Assembly: GCA_038373865.1 (NCBI GenBank)
Contig: JAXGGA010004426.1
Location: 1-64,000 of the forward strand
From: Uloborus plumipes
Lineage: Eukaryota; Arthropoda; Arachnida; Araneae; Uloboridae
Length of the DNA: 64,000 bases
Direction: 5' to 3'
Made by a program: the position numbers and the translations under genes. This document shows, piece after piece, positions 44,755 to 55,925 of this stretch. Every line of letters begins with the position of its first letter. The stretch's first letter is position 1. The notes under the pieces are model-generated. The model did no database searches. It was given only the letters and a program-made list of their open reading frames with translations, and was not told the DNA's origin.

Positions 44755-44929
44755 CTGTCGTCTCCGCTTAATCGGGTAACGGATAAACGAATACCCCGCT
44801 TATACGAATAAAATATCTCGGAACCGATGCCATAGACGTAATGTTTACTATCTCCGCTTAATCGAATACCCTGATTAATCGAATAAAATTTCTTGGAACC
44901 GACAGTATTCGTTTAAGCGAGACCGACAG
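44755..44929. mobile_element. pogo/Tigger-like MITE, 175 bp
   Basis: TA at 44753-44754 and 44930-44931 flanks ends CTGTCGTCTCCGCTTAATCG and CGTTTAAGCGAGACCGACAG. Internal AATCGAATA(C/A) phrases repeat, as in the 5570 element. Non-coding. Confidence 0.68.
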
Positions 44930-44960
44930 TATTTTTATCTCATATTTTTAAGACATAATT

Positions 44961-45153
44961 TCTGTACCTCAGAACCAGAACGACGTAAGTCCAAAAATGG
45001 CCATTTTCACTTTTTTGCTTCATTGTATGTAGAATCTTATTCCACATCGACTCATTAAAACACTATTCTATGAAACAAGTTCCTTCACAATTATTTAGCT
45101 GCGTGAAAAGAAATGACGAAAATGGACTTACGTTAGTCTGGTTCTGAGGTACT
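44961..45153. mobile_element. foldback MITE, CTGTACCTCAG family, copy 3
   Basis: Ends TCTGTACCTCAGAACCAGAA and TAGTCTGGTTCTGAGGTA. The interior (ATTGTATGTAGAATCTTATT) is the reverse complement of that in copy 2, so it lies in the opposite orientation. Confidence 0.72.
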
Positions 45154-45870
45154 GATTTATAGTCGAAGTATAAAGTTATTTCATTACAATAAGTTCATAA
45201 AAATGATTTAAAATCAACTTTCAGAATCTGCTTTCAAGCACCATATTACAAAATTCATTGATAAATAGGTTCTTTATAGTCACAAAAAGTGACTTGGAAT
45301 TAATTAAAATACATATATTATCTTCCAACCTTACTATACTTTTCGACAAAAGCTTAGGTATCATGTTGGTAGTTATTTCACTAAGTTTTCTTGCGTCTGT
45401 TGAATTTTTGCTGCTCTGTGATCATTTGGCTGGTGTGAATGACACATGTGATAAAATAAGTAAACAAATAACCCTGTCAATTGTTAGGTTTCTACTTTGA
45501 AAATTGTACGAAACACAGATCTTAAAAAACTAAAAAAGTGCGGAAAAAATAAAAAATCCCGAAAAGCTTTTAGATGCAAATGGCTATTACTTCTCTTTAA
45601 GTTAAAGTAGAATATAAATTTAAAAACCGTTTTAAAGCTAAAAAATATAGCTTTCCATTGATACATTACATGACTTTCTTACGACAGGTTTAAGCTTCTA
45701 ATTGCCTTAAAATGATTTAAAAACCTGCTATTTTTACCCGTAAAAATGTGATGCTCAGTTACAAACGCTACCTCTACTGGAAGCCAGACAACTCGCACGC
45801 TGTTCGAAAGAGGATAAGGAGAGACATATCAAAGAGCCAGACGTCTTAAAATTCTTTGTCGAAAACGTTG
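45154..45870. other. intron, nothing recognised
   Basis: The open frame at 45258-45500 has no splice context or recognised similarity. Confidence 0.35.
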
Positions 45871-45879
45871 CTAACCCTG

Positions 45880-46680
45880 CAAAAAATAAATGTTGTTTCA
45901 CTGTATAATACGGCTAATTTTAGAGCAATGAACTGTAAAAATAGCTAATAGCTATAGTTTTAAACTGGGACTTCTGCTACCAGTTTTATACTGTTGTTTT
46001 TACAATATAATATCGCTAATTTTAACCCATTTATGCCCAAATTTTTTTAAAACAATTTTTATCTGCTTAAAACTTTTACTTGGAATGGTTTACATACATT
46101 TTAGGTCCAAAATAGTTCGCCGTTGCCATATTTATTAAGTTATTTAACGTCCTGTTTATGGGATGTTTTGCAGATATGTGAGCAAAACACGACCTTACTT
46201 GACTTTACTTTTGCAAAGTAACATTACAGAAGGCAACTGTGATCAATTTTGAGTAAATCGTTTAAAAATAGTTTAATTTTATGAAAAATAAGTTCACAAA
46301 AAAAAACTTACTTTCTTCAACTAACCCATGCTGGATCGTTGCTTGACTGATTTGTCTGTCTGAAAATAGCTGTCAATAAATACACTCTGATGTCCAACTA
46401 GTGGTTCTATCTGGTTTTCCCAAGAAGAAGGATTATTTAACTTGTGAGAAACAGTTGTAAATTGATATACCCATTACAGGTTTTTGTATGCAGTAACTAA
46501 CAAGCGTCCCGTTTTTAGGCTACTGGGCATAAATGAGTTAAGGTAATAAACTAAAATTGCTAATTTTACAGTAATAAACTGCAAAATGTCTAATTTTACA
46601 GTATATTACTGTGCATTTTGCAGTTTTAAATTTGAACCTCTGTTTCCAGTATTATACTGCAAAAACAGTTTATTCATAAA
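45880..46680. repeat. repeat of TGTAAAAATAGCTAAT-type units, split by a TTAA element
   Basis: Phrases like GCTAATTTTA(CA)GT(A)ATAAACTG and TTTACAGTATATTACTG recur at 45890-46021 and 46542-46670 in both orientations. The two halves are separated by the piggyBac-like element at 46026-46537, so they were probably one repeat. Confidence 0.5.
46026..46537. mobile_element. piggyBac-like TTAA MITE, 512 bp
   Basis: TTAA at 46022-46025 and 46538-46541 flanks CCCATTTATGCCC and GGGCATAAATGAG, inverted with few mismatches. The ends resemble family 1 (CCCATTAATGCC), so they may be related lineages. Non-coding. Confidence 0.75.
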
Positions 46681-47722
46681 GTCTCACACTGCAAAATATG
46701 TGCAAAAGCGTATGAAGATCATCGATAGATTTCTTGTCTGTCACTCACAGAACAAATTTTTTGATACAGGTGCAAATTTTCTGTCATTTTAATTAAGCAT
46801 TCTCCCACCTCCGTTGTTCTCGTTAACAGGCCAAACGATTATCTGCGTTCCATTTTGCGCCAAACAATTCTTTATTGCCAAAATAGATTTAATCGTACGT
46901 CTGGAACCATTAGTTGATGCGATTACGGACGAAAAGCATTAACTTACAGATTGTTCGCCATCGCACTTAACGCCTTTCTCGTTTCAGAGAATATTTTTAG
47001 AAATTGCATTCGAGCTTCGATAATGCAAATTTTTCTCCGACAGTTTAATGTTTTAAAATTTAGCTCGATTTGGAAACAGATTGAAAGTTTTAATGTCTTT
47101 TTTTCGACATGTGTCGTAATCTAGTGTCAGACACGATGTGACGATATGATGGTTCTCTTCCTCCTATCTTGTTAGAATAGACTTCTCATGTTAAAGAAAC
47201 TTTAGAATCAATCATAGTCTAAGAGCTGAGTTGAGTTGACCTATCGTCATCGAGTTTTCTCATAAGTTATGCATAAAAGAAGATAAAAATGTCACTAACA
47301 CGATGGAATATGGCTACCTAAACAAAAAGGATCTAATCATATTGTTTTCGCGATTTGAAGTTCCAGTTATTGAATAAAACTGAAGTTTTTCTGCGGGTAT
47401 GTTTGAATTTTCAAGGATCTTCTATTTTTTCGCAATGTTTGAAAGTTAGAATCAGATCTAAATTTCTCCCAAATGACCCTTATTAGGCTCAAAGCTCGAC
47501 ATTTTTTCAAGGAAATGATTATGTAATTAAGAAATTACGTGCCTTGCAGATCTATAAAGATTACTGAAGAAAACTGCAGTTTCTCCTTTAACTTGAAGAT
47601 AACTGCAGAAATTTTTTAAAATTGCTCCATTATTGAAATTTTAAAATAGTGAAAACCCAATCATAGGAGCACTTTTATACCATCGTGTTTGTAATACATT
47701 ATCTACATTTTTATATATAACA
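46681..47722. other. intron; mixed-composition patch at 46830-47060
   Basis: A patch with several CpGs (e.g. TTAATCGTACGTCTGG) and no repeat hallmarks could be a conserved non-coding element. This cannot be judged from one sequence. Confidence 0.25.
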
Positions 47723-47966
47723 TATCGTCGCCACCATGCTAAACTAACGAATGTGAAAATTGGCACTTTTCAGGAGAGCCAAAACACTGAATATAACTTA
47801 TTCCCACCTGACGTGTTTGGTTGTTCTCAATATTTAAACTTTTATAGACATCTTTAGGTGTAAAACTATCGTTAGAAGGTATCATTTTTATTTTAATTAT
47901 TTGTAAAATTTGAACTTGAAAAACGCGATTTTTCACATTCGTTAGTTTAGCATGGTGCCGACGATA
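47723..47966. mobile_element. MITE with ~38-bp inverted ends
   Basis: Ends TATCGTCGCCACCATGCTAA and TTAGCATGGTGCCGACGATA are inverted over about 38 bp with one or two mismatches; the element is 244 bp. Target duplication unclear (possibly TA or TATA), so the superfamily is unassigned. Confidence 0.65.
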
Positions 47967-50790
47967 TTAGGAAACTCAATATGGGTTGGTAAAACCAAGT
48001 CGGATCTTGTACTATCAGCTGCGTATAACTTTAGCACTGATACTTAAGATCTTTACACTTAAAAAAAAAAAAAATCACATGTTAAGTAAAAACTTATTTT
48101 GTTTCATTTTAAAGGTATTGACGGTCCTTGAAAAGTAATCGAATTTTATTTTGCCAACCAGGCGTCTTTAACCCTTTAAAAATCATAACTTTTGCGATAT
48201 ATTAAGGAAGTTTTTTATTCATAAAACTACTGAAGGGCTATGCAAATAACATGCATGTCAAGAAATGGGAAAATTGGTTTTGTAGATTTTCTATAATTGA
48301 AGGCACCATTAATGATGCAAAGCTATATAGCTCTTTTCCGAAATGTGATTGATTTGTTATTCAACTGAGAAATATTTGGATATTTGATCACATTAATTAG
48401 ATTTAATCTGCAATTAAAAAGTGATTTTGAACAAAAAAAATGCACTTGAGTAGACACATGACAGTATGAGTGCAGATGTATTTCATTTGTAATAATTTGA
48501 AAATAAAATTAGTCTATATTTCAAACACGAATTATTATTTATCATTATTATTGTTTGCTTTTACTGGTATTCTAATGTCTGAAACCCATGGGAAAATATA
48601 ACTTATAAATTATTTATATTCCATTACTTATTTTTTTTCTTTTTTTATTTAAGATATCATATTTTGCATGGTTCTTAAAGTGTTAAAAGTACTTGAAAAC
48701 GCAACGTGGTCCTTAAAAGTACTTACTTGAATTTTCAAAATTGTTACTGATAATAATTGTTACTGTTTATTGATTAAAGGATGTTTTGCGAGAAGATTTC
48801 CGACAACACTTCTTGAATAAAATAAGCATCTTCGAACCATACCTTTAAAAGTTTTTAGCGATGAAAAAGCACATGATTCTCTGAAAATAAGCCATGATTT
48901 TTAAATTTTGCTGTAAAACATATGCATAGACTTACTTTCAAGGATTTTTTTTATATTTTCATGCATGCTAATTAATATTTTTTTTCCATGCTCAAGAATT
49001 CTTGAATAGTATCAGCTTTGCGAACAACCAAGAACGAACTTCATTTCTTTGAAGTCAGCAATACATTCACAGATTATATGTTCCAATTCGGGAAATAATA
49101 ACCATTTCTTTTTGGCACTCATTTTATCTGAGTATCAAAGTTTTATACTTAGAATAAAAGAAACGTATTTAATGAAATGATAAAAGTCTGACTCTAAAAC
49201 AAAGTTTTTGAAAATCACTAAAAATTGTAAGCTATAGGAATCACACCTGTTTGATCTGTTTCAAATGCTCATATTTGTTGCAATTGCGCTTAATCTCTCA
49301 TATATAAAGCTCCCATCGTGTCGGTAAATATACGTCCATCTGGGTGATGTATTATAAGGCACTACCTTGAATGAAGATCTAAACTAGGGCTTAATTTAGA
49401 AGACAGACAAACTATGCTAGGGCCCTTTTTTTTTTATTATGAAGTCCAAAAGACCGGAAAAACACGATATCATGCCCTACTAGTTCATGGAGCTATCCCC
49501 CCTCCCACATTACATTTAATGTCTACTGTCTGTCCATGAGAGCCGCGTCTAGCACTCGCGCATAGCTTCACTTAAAAAAGAGAAGAGGGGTTGTGAGTGA
49601 TAACTTTCCGAAGTTTTCAATTTAAAACTTGCATTTGCTGTATCCTTTTGGCATATTCAACTACACTATGTATTTGAATTCAGTATTGTTTCACGTTGTT
49701 TGATGCGGTTCAAAATGCTTTTTATTATTCTTTCCTTTATTGTTATCTTACCAAACACCCCTATTTTGGTAAGATCAGAGAAGACCTGACGCATGCGTAA
49801 CTGCGCGGAAGGTTTTACCTAAGAAGATCACACAGTAGACAGTTGTTTTGATTCCCCCTTTTTTCTATAGTTATTTAACCCTAGTTCATTTCGTTCAAAC
49901 TAAAAACATCTTTTTCACAAAAAAAACTGACTAGTGTTGCGACATCGATGTCGCTGTTTTGGCATCGATCTCTGTGTAAATGCATGCAAACATACTAAGT
50001 TTATACATATTTGAGCAATTTTTCGGAACCCTCTTAAAAATGTTAGAGTTTGAAGACAAATTCATTAAAAAGTTCCCAATTTCTACTTTGTGTTCAATTG
50101 GCGTTAACATAGACTTTCCATTAGTCTGAATAAGTAGTAAAAATTGAGACGAAAAGTCAAGAAACTGGAAAAAAGATTTAATTTAGCAGCAGAAATTTTG
50201 TTAAAAAGAACCAGTGCTTTGAAACTTTACACTCCAAACTAATTCACTTTCTTTTCCAGACAATCTCTTTCGCTTTTTACCTCAGACACGCAATTTCAGT
50301 TTTTCTCTTCCTTTTTTCCTTTCTTAAAGCTAACGACTTTAGCTGCATTTTGTTTAAAGCACTTTTGGGGAAAATAATGAATTGGAGAAAGGATTTTTCG
50401 TTGGAAATTTTACAAAATAATTTTAATTCATGAGCTAAAAATGCAAACATTTTCTTAATTTTACAAACAGATTTCTTCATTTTTTGATAATGAGAATTGA
50501 ACGTGGAACTTGATTTTCGAAATATTTCATAATTTGAAATAAAAGTAATAAATCTTTGGAAAATTATTAGATGCAAAACAAGCACTAACGAAGAAAATGT
50601 AGACGCACACACATACTATTACATAAAAGCATTTCGTCTTAACTAAACAAGTAAGAAGGTTAAGACCCTCATCAGTGAAAAAGGGCTTCTATAGCATAGA
50701 AACTCTGTGACAAATGTTGATTAAATGTTACTTTTTACTTTATTTCTGCATTATTTTACTAGTTTGGCAAATAAAAAACTATGAAATTGC
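47967..50790. other. intron, nothing bounded
   Basis: A+T-rich DNA. The open frame at 50277-50612 is Lys/Phe-rich low complexity. No gene or element border supported. Confidence 0.35.
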
Positions 50791-51194
50791 AAAGAAAGAA
50801 AGAAAGAAAGAAAAAAAAAAAAAAAAACTCAACGATATCGTGTTAAGTTATTAGCTATTTCTTTTTGTGGTAAAATACTAGTTTATCTTTCGTTCAGTGC
50901 TGGTAGTTTTGACGCTTATCACCCACCCTTCTTTCAATATGTTTTCGGAATGTGTGAACAAGTTTTTTTACTCGTTTGATTGATCAATATAGTCCGCTGA
51001 TTCTTCTACCACTGGCTGACCTTCTGAACTGTTGGGATCGTATAAATAGCTATGGCAGTCAATTTTGTGCTTTCGCTGTGAGAAATGGGGTTTGCAACTC
51101 TGTGAAATGTGTTTGTTTTAAACGGGACTGCGTGTTGGCTACTAACCATCTGAATCTGAAGACTTAGTGAAGTAGTGTTTCAGACTTAGTGATC

Positions 51195-51515
51195 TGCAAC
51201 CAATTTTTCATGTGGAACCACTGTCGGAGAAGGCCATTGGCACGAGAAATTTGAAGCCCAGTTTTCCCACTAGATGGAGGCACCTGGGCTCTGTTCGATG
51301 TGAAACGGCGCTAGGAATTCAATTTCGCCAAGAGATATTCCATGCCAAACGAGTTACTCGCGGGATCTTTTACTCACTGCATAATCATACGACATGGACG
51401 CTGTTGATTGTCTGTATCGTGAAAATCAACCGTCTGGAGCCAGGTTTGATACTGCGAGTTTGGGCTTGAGATACCAGTGTCTTAATCACTACAGCACTGT
51501 TTCGGGCTTGTGATA
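51195..51515 (-). repeat. tRNA-like SINE candidate
   Basis: Read on the minus strand, the right end starts CAGTGCTGTAGTGATTAAGACACTGG (box A-like) with a weak box B (GTATCAAACC). The ~300-bp segment is GC-richer than its flanks and ends near 51195. Borders and box B are poor, so this is tentative. Confidence 0.35.
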
Positions 51516-52034
51516 TTAATGTAGTACAATTTTATGTTCAAATCTGTATATTATTATGCATACTGTTTCTATGCAGGCTTTCAATGCATTATGAACAATT
51601 TCGGCTTCTGTTATTTCATAACCAAATCAGTACGTGCTTTATAAATTGTCTTAAGCATACTTTAGAGAATTAAAAGGGTTAAATTTTTGTATGGTGCTTG
51701 CTATTGTTAAATGCTTGTATTGGGCACTACAAACCTTCGCCTAAAATACTATACGGAGCAGCGCTCAAGACCGAAACCCTCACAAAGAAGAAAATGACCA
51801 CCAAAACTTAATTCTTAGCTAGGAAATGATATAAGATAAGGAACTTGAATTGCACAGTAGGGCACTGCGGGAAAAAAATGTGAGGGAAGAATTCCACACA
51901 TGATATGCATGGCCATGAAATAAATATAAAACATCACGTTCTCTTGTATTTCAAACAAAACTGACGCAGCACTCATTTTGCCATCAAGGACTCTTTATGT
52001 ATCTCCTTTAAAAAATGGGAATTCAGCCATTAAC
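51516..52034. other. intron, nothing recognised
   Basis: No feature supported. Confidence 0.35.
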
Positions 52035-52178
52035 TCTGTACCTCAGAACCAGACTAACGTAAGTCCATTTTCGTCATTTTTCGGTAGAGGGGAAAAACGA
52101 TTGTCGAATACATCGTTTTTCCCCTCTACTGAAAAATGACGAAAATGGACTTACGGTAGTCTGGTTCTGAGGTACAGA
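52035..52178. mobile_element. foldback MITE, CTGTACCTCAG family, copy 4 (near-perfect palindrome)
   Basis: Ends TCTGTACCTCAGAACCAGAC and GTCTGGTTCTGAGGTACAG. The arms run almost to the centre (GAGGGGAAAAACGAT... / ATCGTTTTTCCCCTC), so nearly the whole 144 bp folds on itself. This interior differs from copies 2 and 3. Confidence 0.8.
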
Positions 52179-52293
52179 ACTAATGCTTTAATCTGAGTTT
52201 CTCTCTGAAAACGCCTAAATAAAAAGAATTACCAAAAAGAACGCACATTTTATTCATGAGTACGTCGTCATGAATGTAATATGGTAACATTAT

Positions 52294-52437
52294 GGGCCAT
52301 GCTCCACATCGACGTAAAGCAGAAAAATTAGGCAGAAGCGTAAAATTTATTCAATGGTGTTCCTATGGAAAGTACCCGGATTTTCGGTTTCTGCCTTCAG
52401 TTTCGGTCGCGTTTTACGCTGATGTGGAGCATGGCCC
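52294..52437 (+). mobile_element. 144-bp MITE family, copy 4
   Basis: Exactly 144 bp between TAT and TAT. Differs from copy 2 at about two positions near its middle. Confidence 0.86.
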
Positions 52438-52869
52438 TATCAGTTGAGGGATGGCGTTCAGGTGCTTGGCCCCACCAATTTTTCAAAGTTGATGTTTTAA
52501 AAAACAGTTTGAGACTATCTTTAATGATATAAGGAAGAAGAGGGATTTGGGATTTCGTGTCAGAAATGTTTTGAAATTGAAGTTCTAATAACGCAATTGT
52601 TAGACATTTTTGATGACTTTTTTTAAACAGGAAAATAAAGGTATGGCACCCGCGACCAAAAGATAGGGTACAGCCCTTTATACCCTCCCAAAACTACGGC
52701 CATGCCTGAAACACTTCTAACAATTTCAATAGTGCAGTCTGCACCATTAATCTCCACTTTCCTCCCATTATGGGTGCTATTGTATAATTCCATCTAAAGA
52801 TAGGAAAAACTAGGTCACGTCAAAGAGGATCGCTTTGGTTGTCCTGTGTTTACCATTTACATTATATGA

Positions 52870-53430
52870 GTAAATTTTATCTAATACCTTTAAACGAGCA
52901 ATTCTTGTATATATATTTATTTATATATTTATTTATTTTTCGGATCTCGAAAACGGCTCTAACGATTTCGATAAAATTTTGTATTTAGAAAGGGCCATGC
53001 TCCACATCAGCGTAAAACGCGACCGAAACTGAAGGCAGAAACCGAAAATCCGGGTAGTTTCCATAGGAACGCCATTGAATCCATTTTACGCTTCTGCCTA
53101 TTTTTTCTGCTTTACGTCGATGTGGAGCATGGCCCAAAGAGTTTTGGTTTCTGAGTTCATCTACGTCGGCGTTTTTTCTGTAAAAACGCGAGTTTTCACA
53201 AAAAACCCCGTTTTTTTTGTGCTTTCATTGAAAGTTTGAGAAGCTTTTATTTCGCCATTTTCTTCATGATTACTTTCATTCTTATTGTTTCCGTGGCGAC
53301 CACGTTTTGTTATAACAATTGGATTTCATGTTTAATTACATCAGCGCAAGTTTAAATTTTAAGGTATTTGGCAACGTTGAATTGTTACTGTTTTTGAAAT
53401 GTTAAAGCAAGGCTTCACTAGATAACAGGC
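52870..53430. repeat. dispersed or tandem repeat, filled copy
   Basis: TTTAAACGAGCAATTCTTGTA, TTCGGATCTCGAAAACG, GTAAAAACGCGAGTTTTCAC and AAAAACCCCGTTTTT all recur in order at 53683-54020. The left copy is split by the 144-bp MITE at 52992. The start resembles Helitron-type 5' sequence (AAACG.CTCTAACGATTTCGAT), but no end is visible. Confidence 0.6.
52992..53135 (-). mobile_element. 144-bp MITE family, copy 5 (inverted)
   Basis: Exactly 144 bp, reverse orientation, with about three differences from copy 2, flanked by AA(A) on both sides. The uninterrupted version of its target is present at about 53767-53775. Confidence 0.86.
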
Positions 53431-53682
53431 TGTTTCATTTATTCAAAAGCCATGGGATAAAAGCAGTGGTGATTGTCCATCGACATCTATTGAATTATAA
53501 AAATTAGATTACTTTTCAAGTACGATTTCAAAATTGAGTATAAAAGTGTTATAGTTAGTTTTAAAATATTGTTTTCCCCCTCAAGAGTGTTTAGTAAGAT
53601 ATTTCAGGTAAAAAATCAATAAATATGAAACTCAATTTTCTTAAAATATTAAGTTTTGAAGCAAAATTACATCTATCTATCT

Positions 53683-54020
53683 AATATCTTTAAACGAGCA
53701 ATTCTTGTAACATATATTTCGGATCTCGAAAACGACTCTAACGATTTTGATAAAATTTTGCATTTAGATAAAGTTTTGGTTTTTGAGTTCAGCTACATCG
53801 GCGTTTTTTCTGTAAAAACACAAGTTTTCACAAAAAACCCCGTTTTTCGTGCTTTCATTAAAAGTTTGACGAGCTTTCTTTCGCCATTTTCTTTATGATT
53901 ACTCTTATTGTTACTGTTTCATATCAACCACGTTTTATTACAACAAGGGATTTCGTATTTAATCACATCAGCGCAAATTTAAATTTTTATGGTATTTGGC
54001 AAACGAGTTTTTGCAACACG
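53683..54020. repeat. dispersed or tandem repeat, empty-site copy
   Basis: Parallels 52870-53430 but reads TTTAGATAAAGTTTTGG without any insertion. It therefore shows the pre-insertion state of the 144-bp MITE target. Confidence 0.6.
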
Positions 54021-54049
54021 TTAGAATTATCATTGTTTTTTAAATTTAA

Positions 54050-54330
54050 AAGAGATCGATAACCGGAGGGTCGCGGGCCGATCATATAGAGGAAGCCCAG
54101 TCGATCGAAGATCCACCGTCTTCATTAATGGTGGATGGGGGAATGGTGGATGGGGGAAAATTGTTCGTGGTCGTAAAATTCTCCAAGTGAAACGATACCT
54201 CTGGGGAATGCTGGCCAAGGGTTTGCTCGGCCCTTGAGCCTGGTTCAAAACTAAACAGAGCGCTCTTCAGGGCCCCATCCCGGTTAAACTACGAGTTGTG
54301 GTATGTACGGGGGAAACTTGGAGTGTGAAT
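54050..54330. other. GC-rich block of unknown nature
   Basis: About 280 bp of balanced composition (GAGGAAGCCCAGTCGATCG, CTCGGCCCTTGAGCCTGG, CAGGGCCCCATCCCGG) in A+T-rich DNA, with no frame supported. It resembles the 5' part of a retroelement or a SINE, but no promoter boxes or duplications were found. Confidence 0.3.
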
Positions 54331-55640
54331 TGAAGTGAAAGTCAAAACCAACAGGAACCAAATGCGTACTGGAAAACAGGGACTCGGCATCCATTCTCAT
54401 CAACCTATTCCGCGCTTTCGGCTCCAAATGAAATGAAATTGGGTGTGATTTTGCGATGAGCATGGAAAAAAAAAAGGTTGTGTTTTTTAAAACGAATTAC
54501 GACTGTTTTAAATGCGTAATTGCAACCAAAGGTTTGAAAATGCTTTGCAAGTTGATATAAATAAGTACTTCGCATTTTAGAAAAAAACATGAGTTTACAA
54601 ACCTCTTTTTTTTTAACCGAGTGGGCTCGGTCCCCAGGTACTTATCATTTATGTTACTTAATATTCAAATCATTTTCTGATTAAGAAACTCTGAGTACAT
54701 GATTGACAAGAAAGAATCAAATCTTAAGTAAAACAATATGGAAACTTCAAAAAATAGCATATACATTAAAGAAAGAACATACTCCACTAGCTACAGACGA
54801 GATCCAATCCACGCGGACATTCAACTACGTTGTCATATAAGTGAGGATAACTTAAACTTGCGTTGCCACTCAAAAAATAATTTACGATCTTAAATAAAAT
54901 TTATAAAAAAGCACAGTAATTCATTTGCCAATTTTACTCGGTATAAGGTTTCTTTGAACTGTCACGCCACTTCTTTTTGCTTAATGTGTCAAATCAGAAT
55001 CATTTTAAACGAAGAGAAATCTGAAACGTAATATGACATCTTAAATAATCAGTTGATGGATTCCGTAACACAATCGGACGACATCAAGCTAGTCTACTAA
55101 CTGTGGAACAAAATAATTAGTGATTGACATACAGTAGTAAACATGAAACGCGTGTCAAACAGATTCCAAACTCATTTCGCGCCTCACAGCTGTTTCAAGA
55201 CTTGCCATTGGTGCAAGCGATCCGAGAGGTAATGACATAAAAATGACGTGAAAGGAAATATAGCGTCAATTTGCGTCGGCGGAATGGGCAAGCAGACGAC
55301 AACTTGGCCGGCAATCGTCTGCTGATGAACGTCGTTCGGTCACGCTGTCAAGTTTACGCAATCTAATGGAGACAACGCAGAGTTGTGTTGCTCGACTCCT
55401 GGCTTCCGGAAGCGATGCTTTCTCTGATAAAAGGGAAGCTCGTCACGCAATTTTCTTCTGTATTTTACTGGGCACAAGATAAACCCACAACTGATGCCAC
55501 AAGAGTTGAAGAAATTTTTTCTGTTTACATGCCATCTTACTTCTATAGTTATTTTATTAAACTACTTCTACTTTTTAGTTTATAGTCTTGAGCAGAGGAG
55601 AAATGATTCTGCTATCTAAATTTATCAAAATGAAAGAAGT
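54331..55640. other. intron; mixed-composition patch at 55140-55450
   Basis: The patch contains several CpGs and no repeat structure. It could be regulatory DNA of the kinase gene. The rest is A+T-rich. Confidence 0.25.
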
Positions 55641-55649
55641 TACTGGCTT

Positions 55650-55925
55650 AAGTTTTGCATGGAACGCAAGACAAGAGGACATAGTTTTAAGCTATTCAAA
55701 CCTCAAGCTAACCAGGAAATTAGGGAAAATTACTATTTTAATAGGGTAGTGGGCCTTTCGAATAGCCTACCGGGAGAGGTTGTAATGAGCAAGGGAGTGG
55801 ATAGCTTTAAAAGGACCATTGATCTTATTGGGGCCTATAAATTGAGCAGGACTATCCTAGCTGGGCACAGAGCCTGTTGCTGTTCGTCACATTTGTATTT
55901 GTATTTATTTTTTTTTTGCTTCTTG
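55650..55925 (+). pseudogene. 3' tail of a non-LTR (LINE) retrotransposon
   Basis: The frame reads TRGHSFKLFKPQANQEIREN, then FNRVVGLSNSLPGEVV and VDSFKRTID. RGHSxKLxKP...FF..RVV..WN.LP..VV.....FK..LD is the conserved C-terminus after the reverse transcriptase in Jockey/CR1-type LINEs. Everything upstream is missing, the usual 5' truncation of LINE copies. It is followed by TTTGTATTTGTATTTATTT, a typical A/T-rich tail. Confidence 0.7.

Noticed and set aside
50976..51167. 63-residue Cys-containing frame as a small secreted protein
   Set aside because: No signal peptide, no splice context and no recognised cysteine pattern.
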